A DNA stretch of 32,602 nt. Origin: Methanocella_A sp964548585. GTDB taxonomy: Archaea; Halobacteriota; Methanocellia; Methanocellales; Methanocellaceae. The notes beneath the pieces were generated by a model that saw nothing but the letters and a program-made list of their open reading frames with translations, searched no databases and was not told the DNA's origin. This document shows positions 14,790 to 22,665 of this stretch, piece by piece. The first letter of the stretch is position 1. The number at the start of each line of letters is the position of its first letter. The position numbers were made by a program, and so were the translations under genes. The stretch spans positions 1 through 32,602 of the forward strand of contig CAZJRS010000036.1 of NCBI GenBank assembly GCA_964548585.1, given 5' to 3'.

Positions 14790-15368
14790 ATGCATCTCAA
14801 GCACGAGATCCGCATCCTCGGCATTGACGACTCACCGTTGCTCTCCGATCGTATCCTGGTCATAGGGGCGTTGACGCGAGGAGGCGACTGGCTGGACGGC
14901 GTGCTCCGCACCTATATCACCCGGGATGGGACCGATGCCACCGAGAGCCTCGCCACCATGGTGAAAGATAGCAAACACTGTGGACAGATCAGAATCATCA
15001 TGCTGAACGGCGTGACCTTCGGCGGCTTCAACGTCGTCGACCTTGAGAAGCTCCACGACGCCACCCGGCTGCCGGTGATCGCAGTCATGCGACGGGTGCC
15101 CGATATGGAGAGCATACGCGCAGCACTAGACAACCTGCCTGACCCTGAACGCAGCTACCAGGCTATACTGAACGCCGGCCCCATCACCGCAGTACGGACT
15201 CCCTGGCGAGGCGGCCCCGTCCATATCCAGTTTAAAGGAATCGAAAAGACCGATGCGACAACGATAGTAGCCGGTAGCGCCATACACAGCCGACTGCCGG
15301 AGCCACTGCGCATCGCCCACATGATCGCGACCGGCATCGTCCTCGGCGAATCCAGCAAGAGAGCATGA
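14790..15368 (+). CDS. DUF99/UPF0215 family protein (endonuclease V-like fold)
   Basis: This 192-residue protein is a typical archaeal DUF99 protein. Landmarks are the N terminus IRILGIDDSP, then VIGALTRGGDWLDGVL at about residues 25-40, IIMLNGVTFGGFNVVDLEKL near 69-88, and LPVIAVMRRVPDM. The family shares an RNase H-like endonuclease V fold, with the Asp pair in GIDD and others forming a possible metal site; it has been annotated as a deoxyuridine-related endonuclease, which I treat as unproven here. The ATG at 14790 has GGTGG seven bases upstream. It is divergent from the stress-protein operon and ends before a palindromic repeat. Confidence 0.9.
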   Translation: MHLKHEIRILGIDDSPLLSDRILVIGALTRGGDWLDGVLRTYITRDGTDATESLATMVKDSKHCGQIRIIMLNGVTFGGFNVVDLEKLHDATRLPVIAVMRRVPDMESIRAALDNLPDPERSYQAILNAGPITAVRTPWRGGPVHIQFKGIEKTDATTIVAGSAIHSRLPEPLRIAHMIATGIVLGESSKRA

Positions 15369-15404
15369 GCATCATTGTCTCTCCTCATAAAAGATGCCTT
15401 CGAG

Positions 15405-15485
15405 TTTAAAACGCTAAGCCGCAAAGCCGTAAAGATTATTGTATATAAGGTAAACTTTTGCGGCTTTGCGGCTTATCGTTTTAAA
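15405..15485. repeat. Palindromic intergenic repeat, best copy
   Basis: Arms of about 30 nt at 15405-15434 and 15455-15485 are near-perfect reverse complements around the core CGCTAAGCCGCAAAGCC. The 20-nt loop is AT-rich and contains TATATAA. Related copies lie at 27169-27232 and 31548-31652. It sits in a 171-nt gene-free gap between the DUF99 gene and a converging gene and could fold into a long hairpin in either transcript. Confidence 0.85.
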
Positions 15486-15539
15486 AATGAGTGGCTTGGT
15501 ACACGATCATCGATCATTACGGGATCGACGCAGTTTATC

Positions 15540-15941
15540 TTAGCTAAACCACTTCTGCGTCTTTCCATAATAGAATAGGTAGACCGGCAACAGTGCCATC
15601 GGCACCAGTAAGAGTATCGCCATACTCTGGACTTCCATTGAATAAAGATAGTAGCTGATGGTGATGGCTAAGCCGGCGATCATGCTGGCGGTGGCGATCG
15701 AGATGATGGCGCCGAGGTTGTTTAAGACTTCCATGCGGCTGTGCCTGGCCATGGCCTTCGTCCCGATGCCTCTGAGTTCCTCCAGCTGCTCCGGGGTGAG
15801 GTTTTCTTTGTCAATGAACTCAGACAGCTCTACCAGGAGGGGCACGATCTCTTCCGGGGTCTTTGCGTTCCTGAGATCCATAAACACCATGTCCACTTTA
15901 TTCTCTATCTTAGATTTGGTCAAGTTGTCCAGGAGGTTCAT
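15540..15941 (-). CDS. Small two-TM membrane protein, hypothetical
   Basis: In this 133-residue protein a predicted helical cytoplasmic part (residues 1-70, including KTPEEIVPLLVELSEFID and LTPEQLEELRGIGTKAMARH) precedes two adjacent hydrophobic segments (LGAIISIATASMIAGLAITI and MAILLLVPMALLPVYLFYYG). The start ATG 15941 is favoured over 15965 because a TATA box (about 15963-15973) lies about 25 nt upstream, making it leaderless. No family recognised; the fold suggests a membrane-tethered helical hairpin. Confidence 0.75.
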   Translation of the reverse strand: MNLLDNLTKSKIENKVDMVFMDLRNAKTPEEIVPLLVELSEFIDKENLTPEQLEELRGIGTKAMARHSRMEVLNNLGAIISIATASMIAGLAITISYYLYSMEVQSMAILLLVPMALLPVYLFYYGKTQKWFS

Positions 15942-15961
15942 CACTAATCTATTAGAATAAA

Positions 15962-16082
15962 ACATATAAAAGCATATTGTTACAAAAATTTACTTATATT
16001 GGCTTATAAACACGTGTACACAGAGCCCGTCTATTACATATAAATCGACATTTATATACTCCGCCGGGTTCACAATTATTTA
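15962..16082. promoter_or_regulatory. Divergent promoter region (membrane protein / apgM)
   Basis: For the minus gene, CTTTTATATG (about 15963-15973) sits at -25 to the ATG at 15941. For the plus gene, ATTTATATACTCC (16050-16062) and ATTATTTATAC (16075-16085) are two TATA candidates, which leave start choice between ATG 16086, 16104 and 16113 open. Confidence 0.45.
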
Positions 16083-16112
16083 TACATGGCATGCTATTTA
16101 TGTATGATTTCA

Positions 16113-17339
16113 ATGTCTGACGTAGCTAATAAAATTCTACTTATCGTGCTGGACGGGGCGTCGGATCGGCCTGTGAACGGCACCACGCCGCTGGCTCACG
16201 CGAAAACACCGAATATGGACGCTCTCGCCTTCGGCGGCATCAATGGTATCATGGACACCATCGCGCCGGGTATCCGCCCGGGCTCTGACACGTCGCACCT
16301 GGCGATTCTCGGCTACGACCCCTACAAGTACTATACCGGCAGAGGCCCGTTTGAGGCTGCGGGCGTCGGTATCGACGTCAAGGGCGGCGACATCGCTTTC
16401 CGGTGTAACTTCGCGACCGTGGAGAACGGCAAAGTGACCGACCGCAGGGCCGGACGCATCGAGGACACGGACGACCTGGCCAGGACAATTAACGAGAAGG
16501 TCAAGGTACCCGGCATCGAGATTATCTTCAAGCGATCCACAGGCCACCGGGCTGCTCTGGTACTCCGGGGAAAAGGTCTTTCCGCGGCGATATCCGATAC
16601 GGACCCGAAGAAAGAGGGACTGCCTATCAAGGAGTCTCACTCCACCGAGGCTTCGCCGGAAGCAAAACGGACGGCCGACATCGTTACCAGCGTCTCCCGG
16701 CAAGTCCTGGAGGCCCTCGATCACCACCCGGTCAACGTGGAGCGCCGGAAGAAGGGCCTTCCCGCCGGCAATGCGATCCTCATCCGGGGAGCGGGCGAGG
16801 TACCTCACATACCGCCTTTCGAGGAGAAGTATGGTATGAAGGGTGCAGTAGTAGCCAACGCCGGGCTCATCATCGGCATCGGCAAGATGTGCGGTTTGGA
16901 CTTCCTGCCTGTAGGTGGCATGGAGGCCATGGACTCGGTACAGAGGGTTGGTGCTAAGGTATCCCGGGCCATCGAGGCGCTCCAGACTCACGACTTTGTC
17001 CTGTTGAACATCAAAGGTGCGGACGAGGCCGGACACGACGGGGACTTCGAGAAAAAATACCGGTTCATCGAGGCGGTAGACGACGCGTTCAAACAGCTTT
17101 TAAGCTTGAAGGACACGCTGATCATTCTTACGGTCGACCACAGCACGCCCGTCTCCCTAAAAGACCACTCCGCAGACCCTGTGCCAGTGCTGATACACGG
17201 TCCGGGCGTAAGAGTCGATGAAGTCCCCCGGTATACTGAGCTGATCGCTCACCAGGGCGGCTTATGCAGAATCCGGGGAATGGACGTCATGCCGATTTCC
17301 ATGGACCTGATTAATAAGACTAAAAAGTTCGGGGCATAA
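16113..17339 (+). CDS. apgM: 2,3-bisphosphoglycerate-independent phosphoglycerate mutase, archaeal type
   Basis: ApgM interconverts 3- and 2-phosphoglycerate in glycolysis and gluconeogenesis. The protein of about 408 residues belongs to the alkaline-phosphatase superfamily. It shows the metal-binding LLIVLDGASDRP at the N terminus, the nucleophile segment RPGSDTSHLAILGYDP with its Ser, FEAAGVGI, and the C-terminal metal sites LLNIKGADEAGHDGD and TVDHSTPVSLKDHS. The length matches archaeal members and is shorter than bacterial GpmI. ATG 16113 is chosen because family N termini begin close to it; ATG 16104 or 16086 are possible. It is monocistronic; the 3' gap of about 215 nt to the next gene holds no supported gene. 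Confidence 0.95.
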   Translation: MSDVANKILLIVLDGASDRPVNGTTPLAHAKTPNMDALAFGGINGIMDTIAPGIRPGSDTSHLAILGYDPYKYYTGRGPFEAAGVGIDVKGGDIAFRCNFATVENGKVTDRRAGRIEDTDDLARTINEKVKVPGIEIIFKRSTGHRAALVLRGKGLSAAISDTDPKKEGLPIKESHSTEASPEAKRTADIVTSVSRQVLEALDHHPVNVERRKKGLPAGNAILIRGAGEVPHIPPFEEKYGMKGAVVANAGLIIGIGKMCGLDFLPVGGMEAMDSVQRVGAKVSRAIEALQTHDFVLLNIKGADEAGHDGDFEKKYRFIEAVDDAFKQLLSLKDTLIILTVDHSTPVSLKDHSADPVPVLIHGPGVRVDEVPRYTELIAHQGGLCRIRGMDVMPISMDLINKTKKFGA

Positions 17340-17513
17340 TCCCCAAGGACATGCGGGGTACGAGGAGCATGGCGGCCACTGTGCCCCTTATATTCCCTGT
17401 TTGCCACATACCCTGACCCCGCTATCTCGTTCCTGGCTTCTTTTGCTGTCAATTCTTTATGCTTGAACAACTCATCGCTCGTCCTCTAGGTCATTGCTAA
17501 CAATTTTATACAA

Positions 17514-17531
17514 CTTATAGATATAAACTAG
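17514..17531 (+). promoter_or_regulatory. TATA-type promoter of HEAT-repeat gene
   Basis: ACTTATAGATATAAACTAG precedes the GTG at 17557 by about 30 nt, and GTGGGGGACTC supplies a strong ribosome-binding site just upstream of it. Confidence 0.4.
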
Positions 17532-17556
17532 TAACTTATCTAAGTGTGGGGGACTC

Positions 17557-19623
17557 GTGGTTCATTTAGCGTTATTCCAACCGGATGTCGAGCAGCTGAA
17601 GGTACGCAGAGATATCGGGGGGCTGATCAAGGCATTACATGCCAGGGATTATGATACCCGTAAAAGTGCTGCCGACGCGCTGTTATCTATAGGGGCCCCG
17701 GCCGTCTCTTCACTGGTCAGCGCTTTGGCGGAAGAAAACGTGAACGTTCGCGTATTATCGTCATGGGTGCTGGCCGAGCTGGCTAAACAACCCTCTGCAC
17801 TGTTCAGCTCTCTCATCGCGCTAATGATACCTGCCCTCATAAAGGCCTTGAGCGATCAGAATTCCACAGTCCGCTGTCACGCGGCGTTATCCCTGGGGGA
17901 GATCGGCGATGACCGGGCCATACCGCCGCTGGTCGCGTGCCTGAAGGACCCGGACCCGCTGGTCCGCCAGCATGCGACAGTGGGCACAGGTAGCCTGTCC
18001 ACCCGGACCAGGGATGCCAGACTACGGGCGACAGCAGTCGCATCGCTGATCCAGGGCATGAAAGACCCGAACATCGACGTGCGTATGGCTGCTATCACGT
18101 CCCTGGGTATGCTGGGCGATCCGGGCGCAACGGATGCAATCATCACCGCCGCCCGGGACCGGAACCACGACGCTCGTGCAAAAGCGGTCGAAGCGTTGAT
18201 CCTGCTGGACGAGCCAGCCATCATACCCATGGTTTTCGCCCTGAACGACAAAGATCCGGTTCTGCGTGACGCGCTGGAACCGGCGCTGGTTCAGATCACC
18301 GGTATGCCCGTTGCCGATCTACTCACTGAAATGCTCTCAGACCCGCGCAGTGAGGTCCGGTGTGCAGCCGCGAGGGCGATCGGGAGAAACGGAGAGACCA
18401 GTGGCATGGCTCCTCTGGTCAAGGCTCTGCAGCACCCCGACGCAGAACTGAGGCTCGCCGCCGCCGATTCGCTTGACATACTCAACTGGAAACCGGATCG
18501 CATAGGACTTGTCGTCGACTTCAACATTAGCAGACGCCAGTGGGACAGTTGCATCGAGATCGGCGCACCGGCTGTGGTACCACTCATCCGGCTGTTAGCC
18601 GATGACGACCCGAACATCTCCGCAGCAGCCGAAGAAGCCCTGGTGAAGATGGGCAAGCTGTCCCACACGCCACTCGTAGAAAAGCTCCAGGATGGTAATC
18701 TTCTGGTGCGTGGCAAAGCTGCCCGTATACTGGACCGTACGGGATGTTCCCCGATCAAGGGCATGATCGCCGGCCTGAACCTGCATCCTCTGGGCAACAG
18801 GAAACGCCTCGGTTTCGTCGAGGGCAAGGACTGCCATGCGTATCTCGTGCTATTCTCTGACCAGGCTGAAGCGGAACATTACTACGAGGCATTCGTGAGC
18901 TACGCTCACCAGAGACATGTGCCCTTCGTCATTGAAGTCATGGTAGCACACCTCCCTAAGATCATGTTTCCGGAAAAGTACGCGTTTGTCCTACCTTACT
19001 TTGGTGCCGGAGCCCGGCCCGGGTACCACGAATGGGCCAAAGAGGCGATCCTGGCCTGCAATGGCGATCTTGGGCAGCGCAAATATACGGCAGGGAGGTA
19101 TGGGCTTCTTCAGGGCGTGCTGGGGTCTGTCATCCTGTGGGACATCTTACTGCCTTCAGGCTTCGATGCCGGAACCGGCGAAGCGCGGGAGCTGCTGAGC
19201 GACCCTCCGGGCATGGGCTACACAGAGGCGGACCTGGCCAGCGCAGGAAAGGTGCCACTCGGCAAGCCATGTCCCGATGGTCCATGGATCGGCGTACTGT
19301 ACGACTTTTCTAAGATCAGCGGACCCGACTGTGGGGAATCGGCAGTCAAAGAGCTCCTGGACCTTGCCGGAGCCCATCGTCTTGCCGGCTGCGTCATCCA
19401 TGGCGGCGTTTTCCAGGAAAAATACTGGTGCATCGCCATACACTCATCCAGCGTTGGGCACGCCGACCAGATCAGGCTTGCCGTGCTGGGCTCGACGCTG
19501 GAAGCCGCAGGGACCAGGCTTGCACTGGATATCACGCCCGTCCTCAACGATGCCCCGGCAGAGGTACAGGCACTGCCTTACCAGGGCTATGTGGCGGAGA
19601 GCGGGAAGTACGTAGGACCCTGA
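17557..19623 (+). CDS. HEAT-repeat (PBS lyase-type) protein with novel C-terminal region
   Basis: This 688-residue protein has two parts. Residues about 15-415 are tandem HEAT repeats of about 31 residues with the recurring core VR..A...LG.IGD..AI..L; examples are STVRCHAALSLGEIGDDRAI and SEVRCAAARAIGRNGETSGM. They form a protein-binding solenoid. Residues about 420-688 are not recognised: globular, rich in Gly and aromatic residues, with YLVLFSDQAEAEHYYEAFV, PYFGAGARPGYHEWAKEAI and CVIHGGVFQEKYWCIAIHSS as recognisable landmarks. No signal peptide or membrane span, so it is cytoplasmic. Start GTG 17557 has a GGGGGA site four bases away. A scaffold or regulatory role is inferred for the HEAT half only. 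Confidence 0.88.
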   Translation: MVHLALFQPDVEQLKVRRDIGGLIKALHARDYDTRKSAADALLSIGAPAVSSLVSALAEENVNVRVLSSWVLAELAKQPSALFSSLIALMIPALIKALSDQNSTVRCHAALSLGEIGDDRAIPPLVACLKDPDPLVRQHATVGTGSLSTRTRDARLRATAVASLIQGMKDPNIDVRMAAITSLGMLGDPGATDAIITAARDRNHDARAKAVEALILLDEPAIIPMVFALNDKDPVLRDALEPALVQITGMPVADLLTEMLSDPRSEVRCAAARAIGRNGETSGMAPLVKALQHPDAELRLAAADSLDILNWKPDRIGLVVDFNISRRQWDSCIEIGAPAVVPLIRLLADDDPNISAAAEEALVKMGKLSHTPLVEKLQDGNLLVRGKAARILDRTGCSPIKGMIAGLNLHPLGNRKRLGFVEGKDCHAYLVLFSDQAEAEHYYEAFVSYAHQRHVPFVIEVMVAHLPKIMFPEKYAFVLPYFGAGARPGYHEWAKEAILACNGDLGQRKYTAGRYGLLQGVLGSVILWDILLPSGFDAGTGEARELLSDPPGMGYTEADLASAGKVPLGKPCPDGPWIGVLYDFSKISGPDCGESAVKELLDLAGAHRLAGCVIHGGVFQEKYWCIAIHSSSVGHADQIRLAVLGSTLEAAGTRLALDITPVLNDAPAEVQALPYQGYVAESGKYVGP

Positions 19624-19639
19624 GTGCGGGAAGGCCTTT

Positions 19640-19747
19640 TCAGGGCACCTTCACGAACTCCGATGCAGGGGCCCCACATATCGGGCATTCCTCCGGTGGC
19701 TCCTCTCCTTCGTGAATGTACCCGCACACTTTGCACATCCATTTCAC
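19640..19747 (-). CDS. Minimal rubredoxin-like protein (35 aa)
   Basis: The frame encodes KWMCKVCGYIHEGEEPPEEC followed by PICGAPASEFVKVP. Two CxxC knuckles (C5/C8 and C21/C24) form a rubredoxin or rubrerythrin-tail-type iron site. At 35 residues it is shorter than the usual 52-residue rubredoxin and resembles the rubredoxin tail of rubrerythrins, detached. The GTG at 19747 lies three bases after the fprA stop codon and uses the AAAGGAGG inside the end of fprA as ribosome-binding site, so it is translated from the same mRNA. Known biology makes it a likely electron carrier for the flavodiiron protein. Confidence 0.85.
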   Translation of the reverse strand: MKWMCKVCGYIHEGEEPPEECPICGAPASEFVKVP

Positions 19748-19750
19748 CGT

Positions 19751-20932
19751 TTACCGGCCTCCTTTGACTTTCTTCGCAATCGTCCTGCCCATCTCTCTAC
19801 ACTGGTCTTCCTGAGCCTTTGTGGTCGGGTACTTGATCTCCATGCCATCCAGGACTTCGAGCTGCATGTCCTTCAGACGGGCTGTGACTTCTTTCACTGC
19901 TCCCCCCATCCAGCCGAAAGACCCGAACCCCATGGCGATCTTGTTCTGGGGCCTCAAACCCTTCAGGTAGTACAGGAAGCCTCCTACCGTGGGGAATATG
20001 CCGTTGTTCAGCGTGGCCGATCCTATCAGAATCGCTTTCGCATCCTGTATCTCGTTGACGATCTCACTCTGGGGGGTCTTGCGGATGTTGAAAAATTTCA
20101 CTTCCACACCCCCCTCGTCCATGACCCCGTCAGCCAGGATATGCGCCATTTTCTCCGTGCTGCCCCACATGGTATCGTAGGCAATGACGACCTTGGGCTT
20201 AGCTTCGAACCCGGACCAGCGGCCGTAAGCGCTGATGATCTTCCCGGGATCGGTCCAGGCCACCCCGTGGTCAGGCGCTATGATCTCCGGGCTGAGCTTG
20301 AGTTCGGGGACCTTCGCCAGCAGGCTCTGGACCAGGGTGCCAAAAGGCATCAGGATGTTGGCATAGTAAGTTTTAGCGTCGTTTAGCACGTCGTAGCTCA
20401 AATCCCGGTCGAATCGCTCGGAACTGGCCACGTGCTGGCCGAAGGCATCGCTGGAAAAGAGGACTTTATCCTCCTCGACATAGGTCATCATGCTGTCCGG
20501 CCAGTGCAACATCGGGGTCTCGACGAAGCGTAGCGTCTTCTTGCCCAGCTTGAGCGTGCTGTTCGTCTTGACTGTGGTAACAGGCCAGCGATCGCCGTAT
20601 ATGTCCGTGATCCCCTTTGTGCCCCGCTCGCCGGAGTAAACCTGCGCGTTCTTAGCGACTTCCAGCACCCGGGCAAAAGAGCCGAAATGGTCCCTTTCCA
20701 GGTGGTTCACGATCAGGTAGTCGATCTTCGCAGGGTCTACGATCTCGGCCACCCTGGATAACAACTCATCGCCGAACTGCTCTTTCACCGTGTCGATGAG
20801 CGCGATCTTATCGTCTACGATCAGGTAAGCGTTATACGTCGTACCCTTGGGTGTGGTGTACCCGTGGAAATCCCGCAGGTCCCAGTCAATGGCGCCGACC
20901 CAGTAAATGCCACTCTTGATCTCCGTCTTCAT
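19751..20932 (-). CDS. fprA: FprA-family flavodiiron protein (A-type flavoprotein)
   Basis: Flavodiiron proteins reduce oxygen (or NO) to water; in methanogens FprA uses F420H2. This 393-residue protein has the metallo-beta-lactamase domain with diiron ligands His77, Glu79, Asp81 (NHLERDHFG), His143 (LHWPDSM), Asp162 (SSDAFGQH) and His222 (APDHG). A flavodoxin domain follows from about residue 245, with the FMN phosphate loop YDTMWGSTEKM. No rubredoxin domain is fused, but a separate tiny rubredoxin gene follows directly. The start ATG 20932 is leaderless relative to a TATA box at about 20955-20966; the frame is open to 20974. Divergent from the XTP pyrophosphatase gene. Confidence 0.95.
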   Translation of the reverse strand: MKTEIKSGIYWVGAIDWDLRDFHGYTTPKGTTYNAYLIVDDKIALIDTVKEQFGDELLSRVAEIVDPAKIDYLIVNHLERDHFGSFARVLEVAKNAQVYSGERGTKGITDIYGDRWPVTTVKTNSTLKLGKKTLRFVETPMLHWPDSMMTYVEEDKVLFSSDAFGQHVASSERFDRDLSYDVLNDAKTYYANILMPFGTLVQSLLAKVPELKLSPEIIAPDHGVAWTDPGKIISAYGRWSGFEAKPKVVIAYDTMWGSTEKMAHILADGVMDEGGVEVKFFNIRKTPQSEIVNEIQDAKAILIGSATLNNGIFPTVGGFLYYLKGLRPQNKIAMGFGSFGWMGGAVKEVTARLKDMQLEVLDGMEIKYPTTKAQEDQCREMGRTIAKKVKGGR

Positions 20933-20953
20933 AAAAAGCATCTGCCTGCGGCA

Positions 20954-20967
20954 GATAAAAGCTACAG
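20954..20967 (-). promoter_or_regulatory. TATA box of fprA, leaderless start
   Basis: GTAGCTTTTATCTG on the minus strand is centred about 28 nt before ATG 20932. This favours that start over the upstream frame at 20974. Confidence 0.4.
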
Positions 20968-21058
20968 CCGCCACTAAATTATTGCTGCTGTCGAATTAAA
21001 TAGTTAACCTGCTCTTCCCATCGAAACAATTTTTTGCAGGGGAGTACATCTGGATCAT

Positions 21059-21628
21059 ATGCAGAAACCTAAAATTTACTTTGTCACTCATAATCCCGGC
21101 AAATTTAACGAAGCCCGGCAACTCTTTGAGAATACCTTCGACGTCGAGCAGATCGACATGACCTATCCCGAGCTGCAAGAGGATGATCTCTCGAAGATCG
21201 CCGCATATGGTGCCCGGTACTGCGCCATAGAGCTGGACAAGCCCGTCCTCGTCGAGGACTCCGGCCTGTTTATCGATGCCCTGAAGGGGTTCCCCGGGCC
21301 TTACTCCGCCTACGTGCAGCAAACAATCGGTAATAAAGGCATACTCAAGCTGATGGAAGGCGTCCCCGGCCGCAGGGCCGAGTTCCGGTCCGTCGTCGCA
21401 TACTGCACCCCGGGCGAGGAGCCGACCGTCTTTACCGGCATCTGGTGGGGTGAACTGCTGACAGAAGAGGTCGGGACCATGGGGTTCGGGTATGATCCGA
21501 TCTTCTCCTACCGGAAGTTCCCTGTAGGGGAGATGACCGTGGAGCAGAAGAACGAGATCAGCCACCGCCGGAGAGCGTTATTGGAGTTCAGGCAGTGGTA
21601 CGAGAACAAGATGAACGCGAAGCGCTGA
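21059..21628 (+). CDS. XTP/dITP pyrophosphatase (RdgB/HAM1 family)
   Basis: This enzyme removes non-canonical purine nucleotides (XTP, ITP, dITP) from the pool by hydrolysis to the monophosphate. The 189-residue protein shows the substrate-binding motif YFVTHNPGKFNEA at the N terminus, the acidic metal site VLVEDSGLFIDALKGFPGP at about residues 61-79, GFGYDPIF near 143-150 and the base-binding KNEISHRRRAL near the end. Length and motifs match the archaeal Ham1-like family. The ATG at 21059 has only a weak site (GGGGAG 13 nt upstream). Confidence 0.95.
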   Translation: MQKPKIYFVTHNPGKFNEARQLFENTFDVEQIDMTYPELQEDDLSKIAAYGARYCAIELDKPVLVEDSGLFIDALKGFPGPYSAYVQQTIGNKGILKLMEGVPGRRAEFRSVVAYCTPGEEPTVFTGIWWGELLTEEVGTMGFGYDPIFSYRKFPVGEMTVEQKNEISHRRRALLEFRQWYENKMNAKR

Positions 21629-21687
21629 CAATAGGCGATCGCCGCGCCATAAAATATTTTCAACTTTTTTATCTTAGCATACGATGA

Positions 21688-22434
21688 TTAATTGATCTGA
21701 ATACTGCTATCCCCGCGGATGCGCTCGATGAAATCCAGCCCGATCTTGGTATTTAGCTCGTTCTTGGTGTGGATTGTCGTCACGAACCGGCCTTTGATCC
21801 AGATCCGCTCCTCATCGATGTGTATCGTGACCCGGGGGCCGTTCTGGAGCTCGTTCAGGAAATTCGGCAAATCGTCTTCACCGAACACCTTCTGCGCCTG
21901 CTTCACAAAGGCCGAGTTTTCCGCCCATAGCAACTCTTCTAAAATGATCACAGCTTTTTTAATATCGCTTGCAGGCTTCAAAGGAATCCTGATCTCGTCG
22001 AAGAGGTACCCGCTGGAGATGAGTTTGTCTTTACTTGAGTAGTCTTTGGAATAGTTCAAGACCGGCTGGTCGAGCACCAGCAGGTTGGGGATGTGGAGCA
22101 GGCGGCCAGTCAGTTCGCCGCCCATCTTCCCGTCGTCGCCCACCTCGTCGAGGATGATGTGGAACAGGCCGATACGCCGGACATCGCCCTTGATGGTACC
22201 GATCCTGATCCTGTCACCGATTTCAAACGCGCTGGACCAGCCGATGACGAAGTGGCCGACGAAGCTCGCGATGTACTTCTGTAGCGCCAGCGAAGCTCCC
22301 AGGGCGATGATGGTGACATAGACGCTGAGGTCCGGGTAAAAAAACGGGATGAGGAGAAAGACCACTATCGTCGCGATTAATAGTAGCGAGATCAGCAATT
22401 CCTTGATCCTGGCGATGACTCTTGACCCGGGCAT
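21688..22434 (-). CDS. MscS-family mechanosensitive channel-like protein
   Basis: This 248-residue protein starts with two hydrophobic segments (LLISLLLIATIVVFLLIPFF and VTIIALGASLALQKYIASFV) where the second corresponds to the pore-lining TM3. It is followed by the MscS beta domain, IGWSSAFEIGDRIRIG at about residues 64-79, then an alpha/beta C-terminal domain ending in VTIHIDEERIWIKGRFVTTI. A third N-terminal helix of E. coli MscS is missing, so this is a short-form channel. Small MscS proteins relieve osmotic downshock; whether this one conducts is unknown. A palindrome at 22444-22457 sits just upstream of its start. Confidence 0.85.
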   Translation of the reverse strand: MPGSRVIARIKELLISLLLIATIVVFLLIPFFYPDLSVYVTIIALGASLALQKYIASFVGHFVIGWSSAFEIGDRIRIGTIKGDVRRIGLFHIILDEVGDDGKMGGELTGRLLHIPNLLVLDQPVLNYSKDYSSKDKLISSGYLFDEIRIPLKPASDIKKAVIILEELLWAENSAFVKQAQKVFGEDDLPNFLNELQNGPRVTIHIDEERIWIKGRFVTTIHTKNELNTKIGLDFIERIRGDSSIQIN

Positions 22435-22443
22435 ATTTCCAAT

Positions 22444-22457
22444 CCTATTACAATAGG
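22444..22457 (-). promoter_or_regulatory. Perfect palindrome at the predicted MscS transcription start
   Basis: CCTATTACAATAGG is a perfect 6-bp inverted repeat with a 2-nt centre, 10 nt upstream of the ATG at 22434. A minus-strand TATA candidate (AGCATTTATTAATTCC, about 22468-22483) places transcription start near it, suggesting an operator. Confidence 0.4.
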
Positions 22458-22592
22458 TAATGAAGGAATTAATAAATGCTTTCTTTAGGGCTCGGTCGTG
22501 GCCATGGCTCTCGGACCCGAGGTCGTCAGCGATCTAACAGATCGGCCTTCGAAAACATTCACGTGAACCAGACAGACCCTTCCGGCCCTGAG

Positions 22593-22629
22593 GTAAAAAT
22601 AATACGGTTGCCGTGACTGTGGCAACCGT
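22593..22629 (-). terminator. Hairpin-plus-T-tract terminator of the acd gene
   Basis: ACGGTTGCC (22604-22612) and GGCAACCGT (22621-22629) form a perfect 9-bp stem with an 8-nt loop. On the minus strand it is followed by ATTATTTTTACC, a T-rich run, and it lies 37 nt after the stop codon at 22666. This resembles a bacterial-type intrinsic terminator. Confidence 0.6.
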
Positions 22630-22665
22630 TGCTTCTATTGATATCTCTTAAAAGATAACAGTCTC

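Noticed and set aside
14583..14804. Minus-strand frame of up to 73 codons between the Usp and DUF99 genes
   Set aside because: Overlaps the DUF99 start, weak start signals; the last 35 residues look protein-like but are not enough.
16137..17036. Minus-strand open frame of about 299 codons
   Set aside because: Antisense shadow of apgM; no domain or promoter.
17249..17470. Minus-strand frame starting at TTG after apgM
   Set aside because: A third of it is antisense to apgM and the start is weak; possibly a gene relic.
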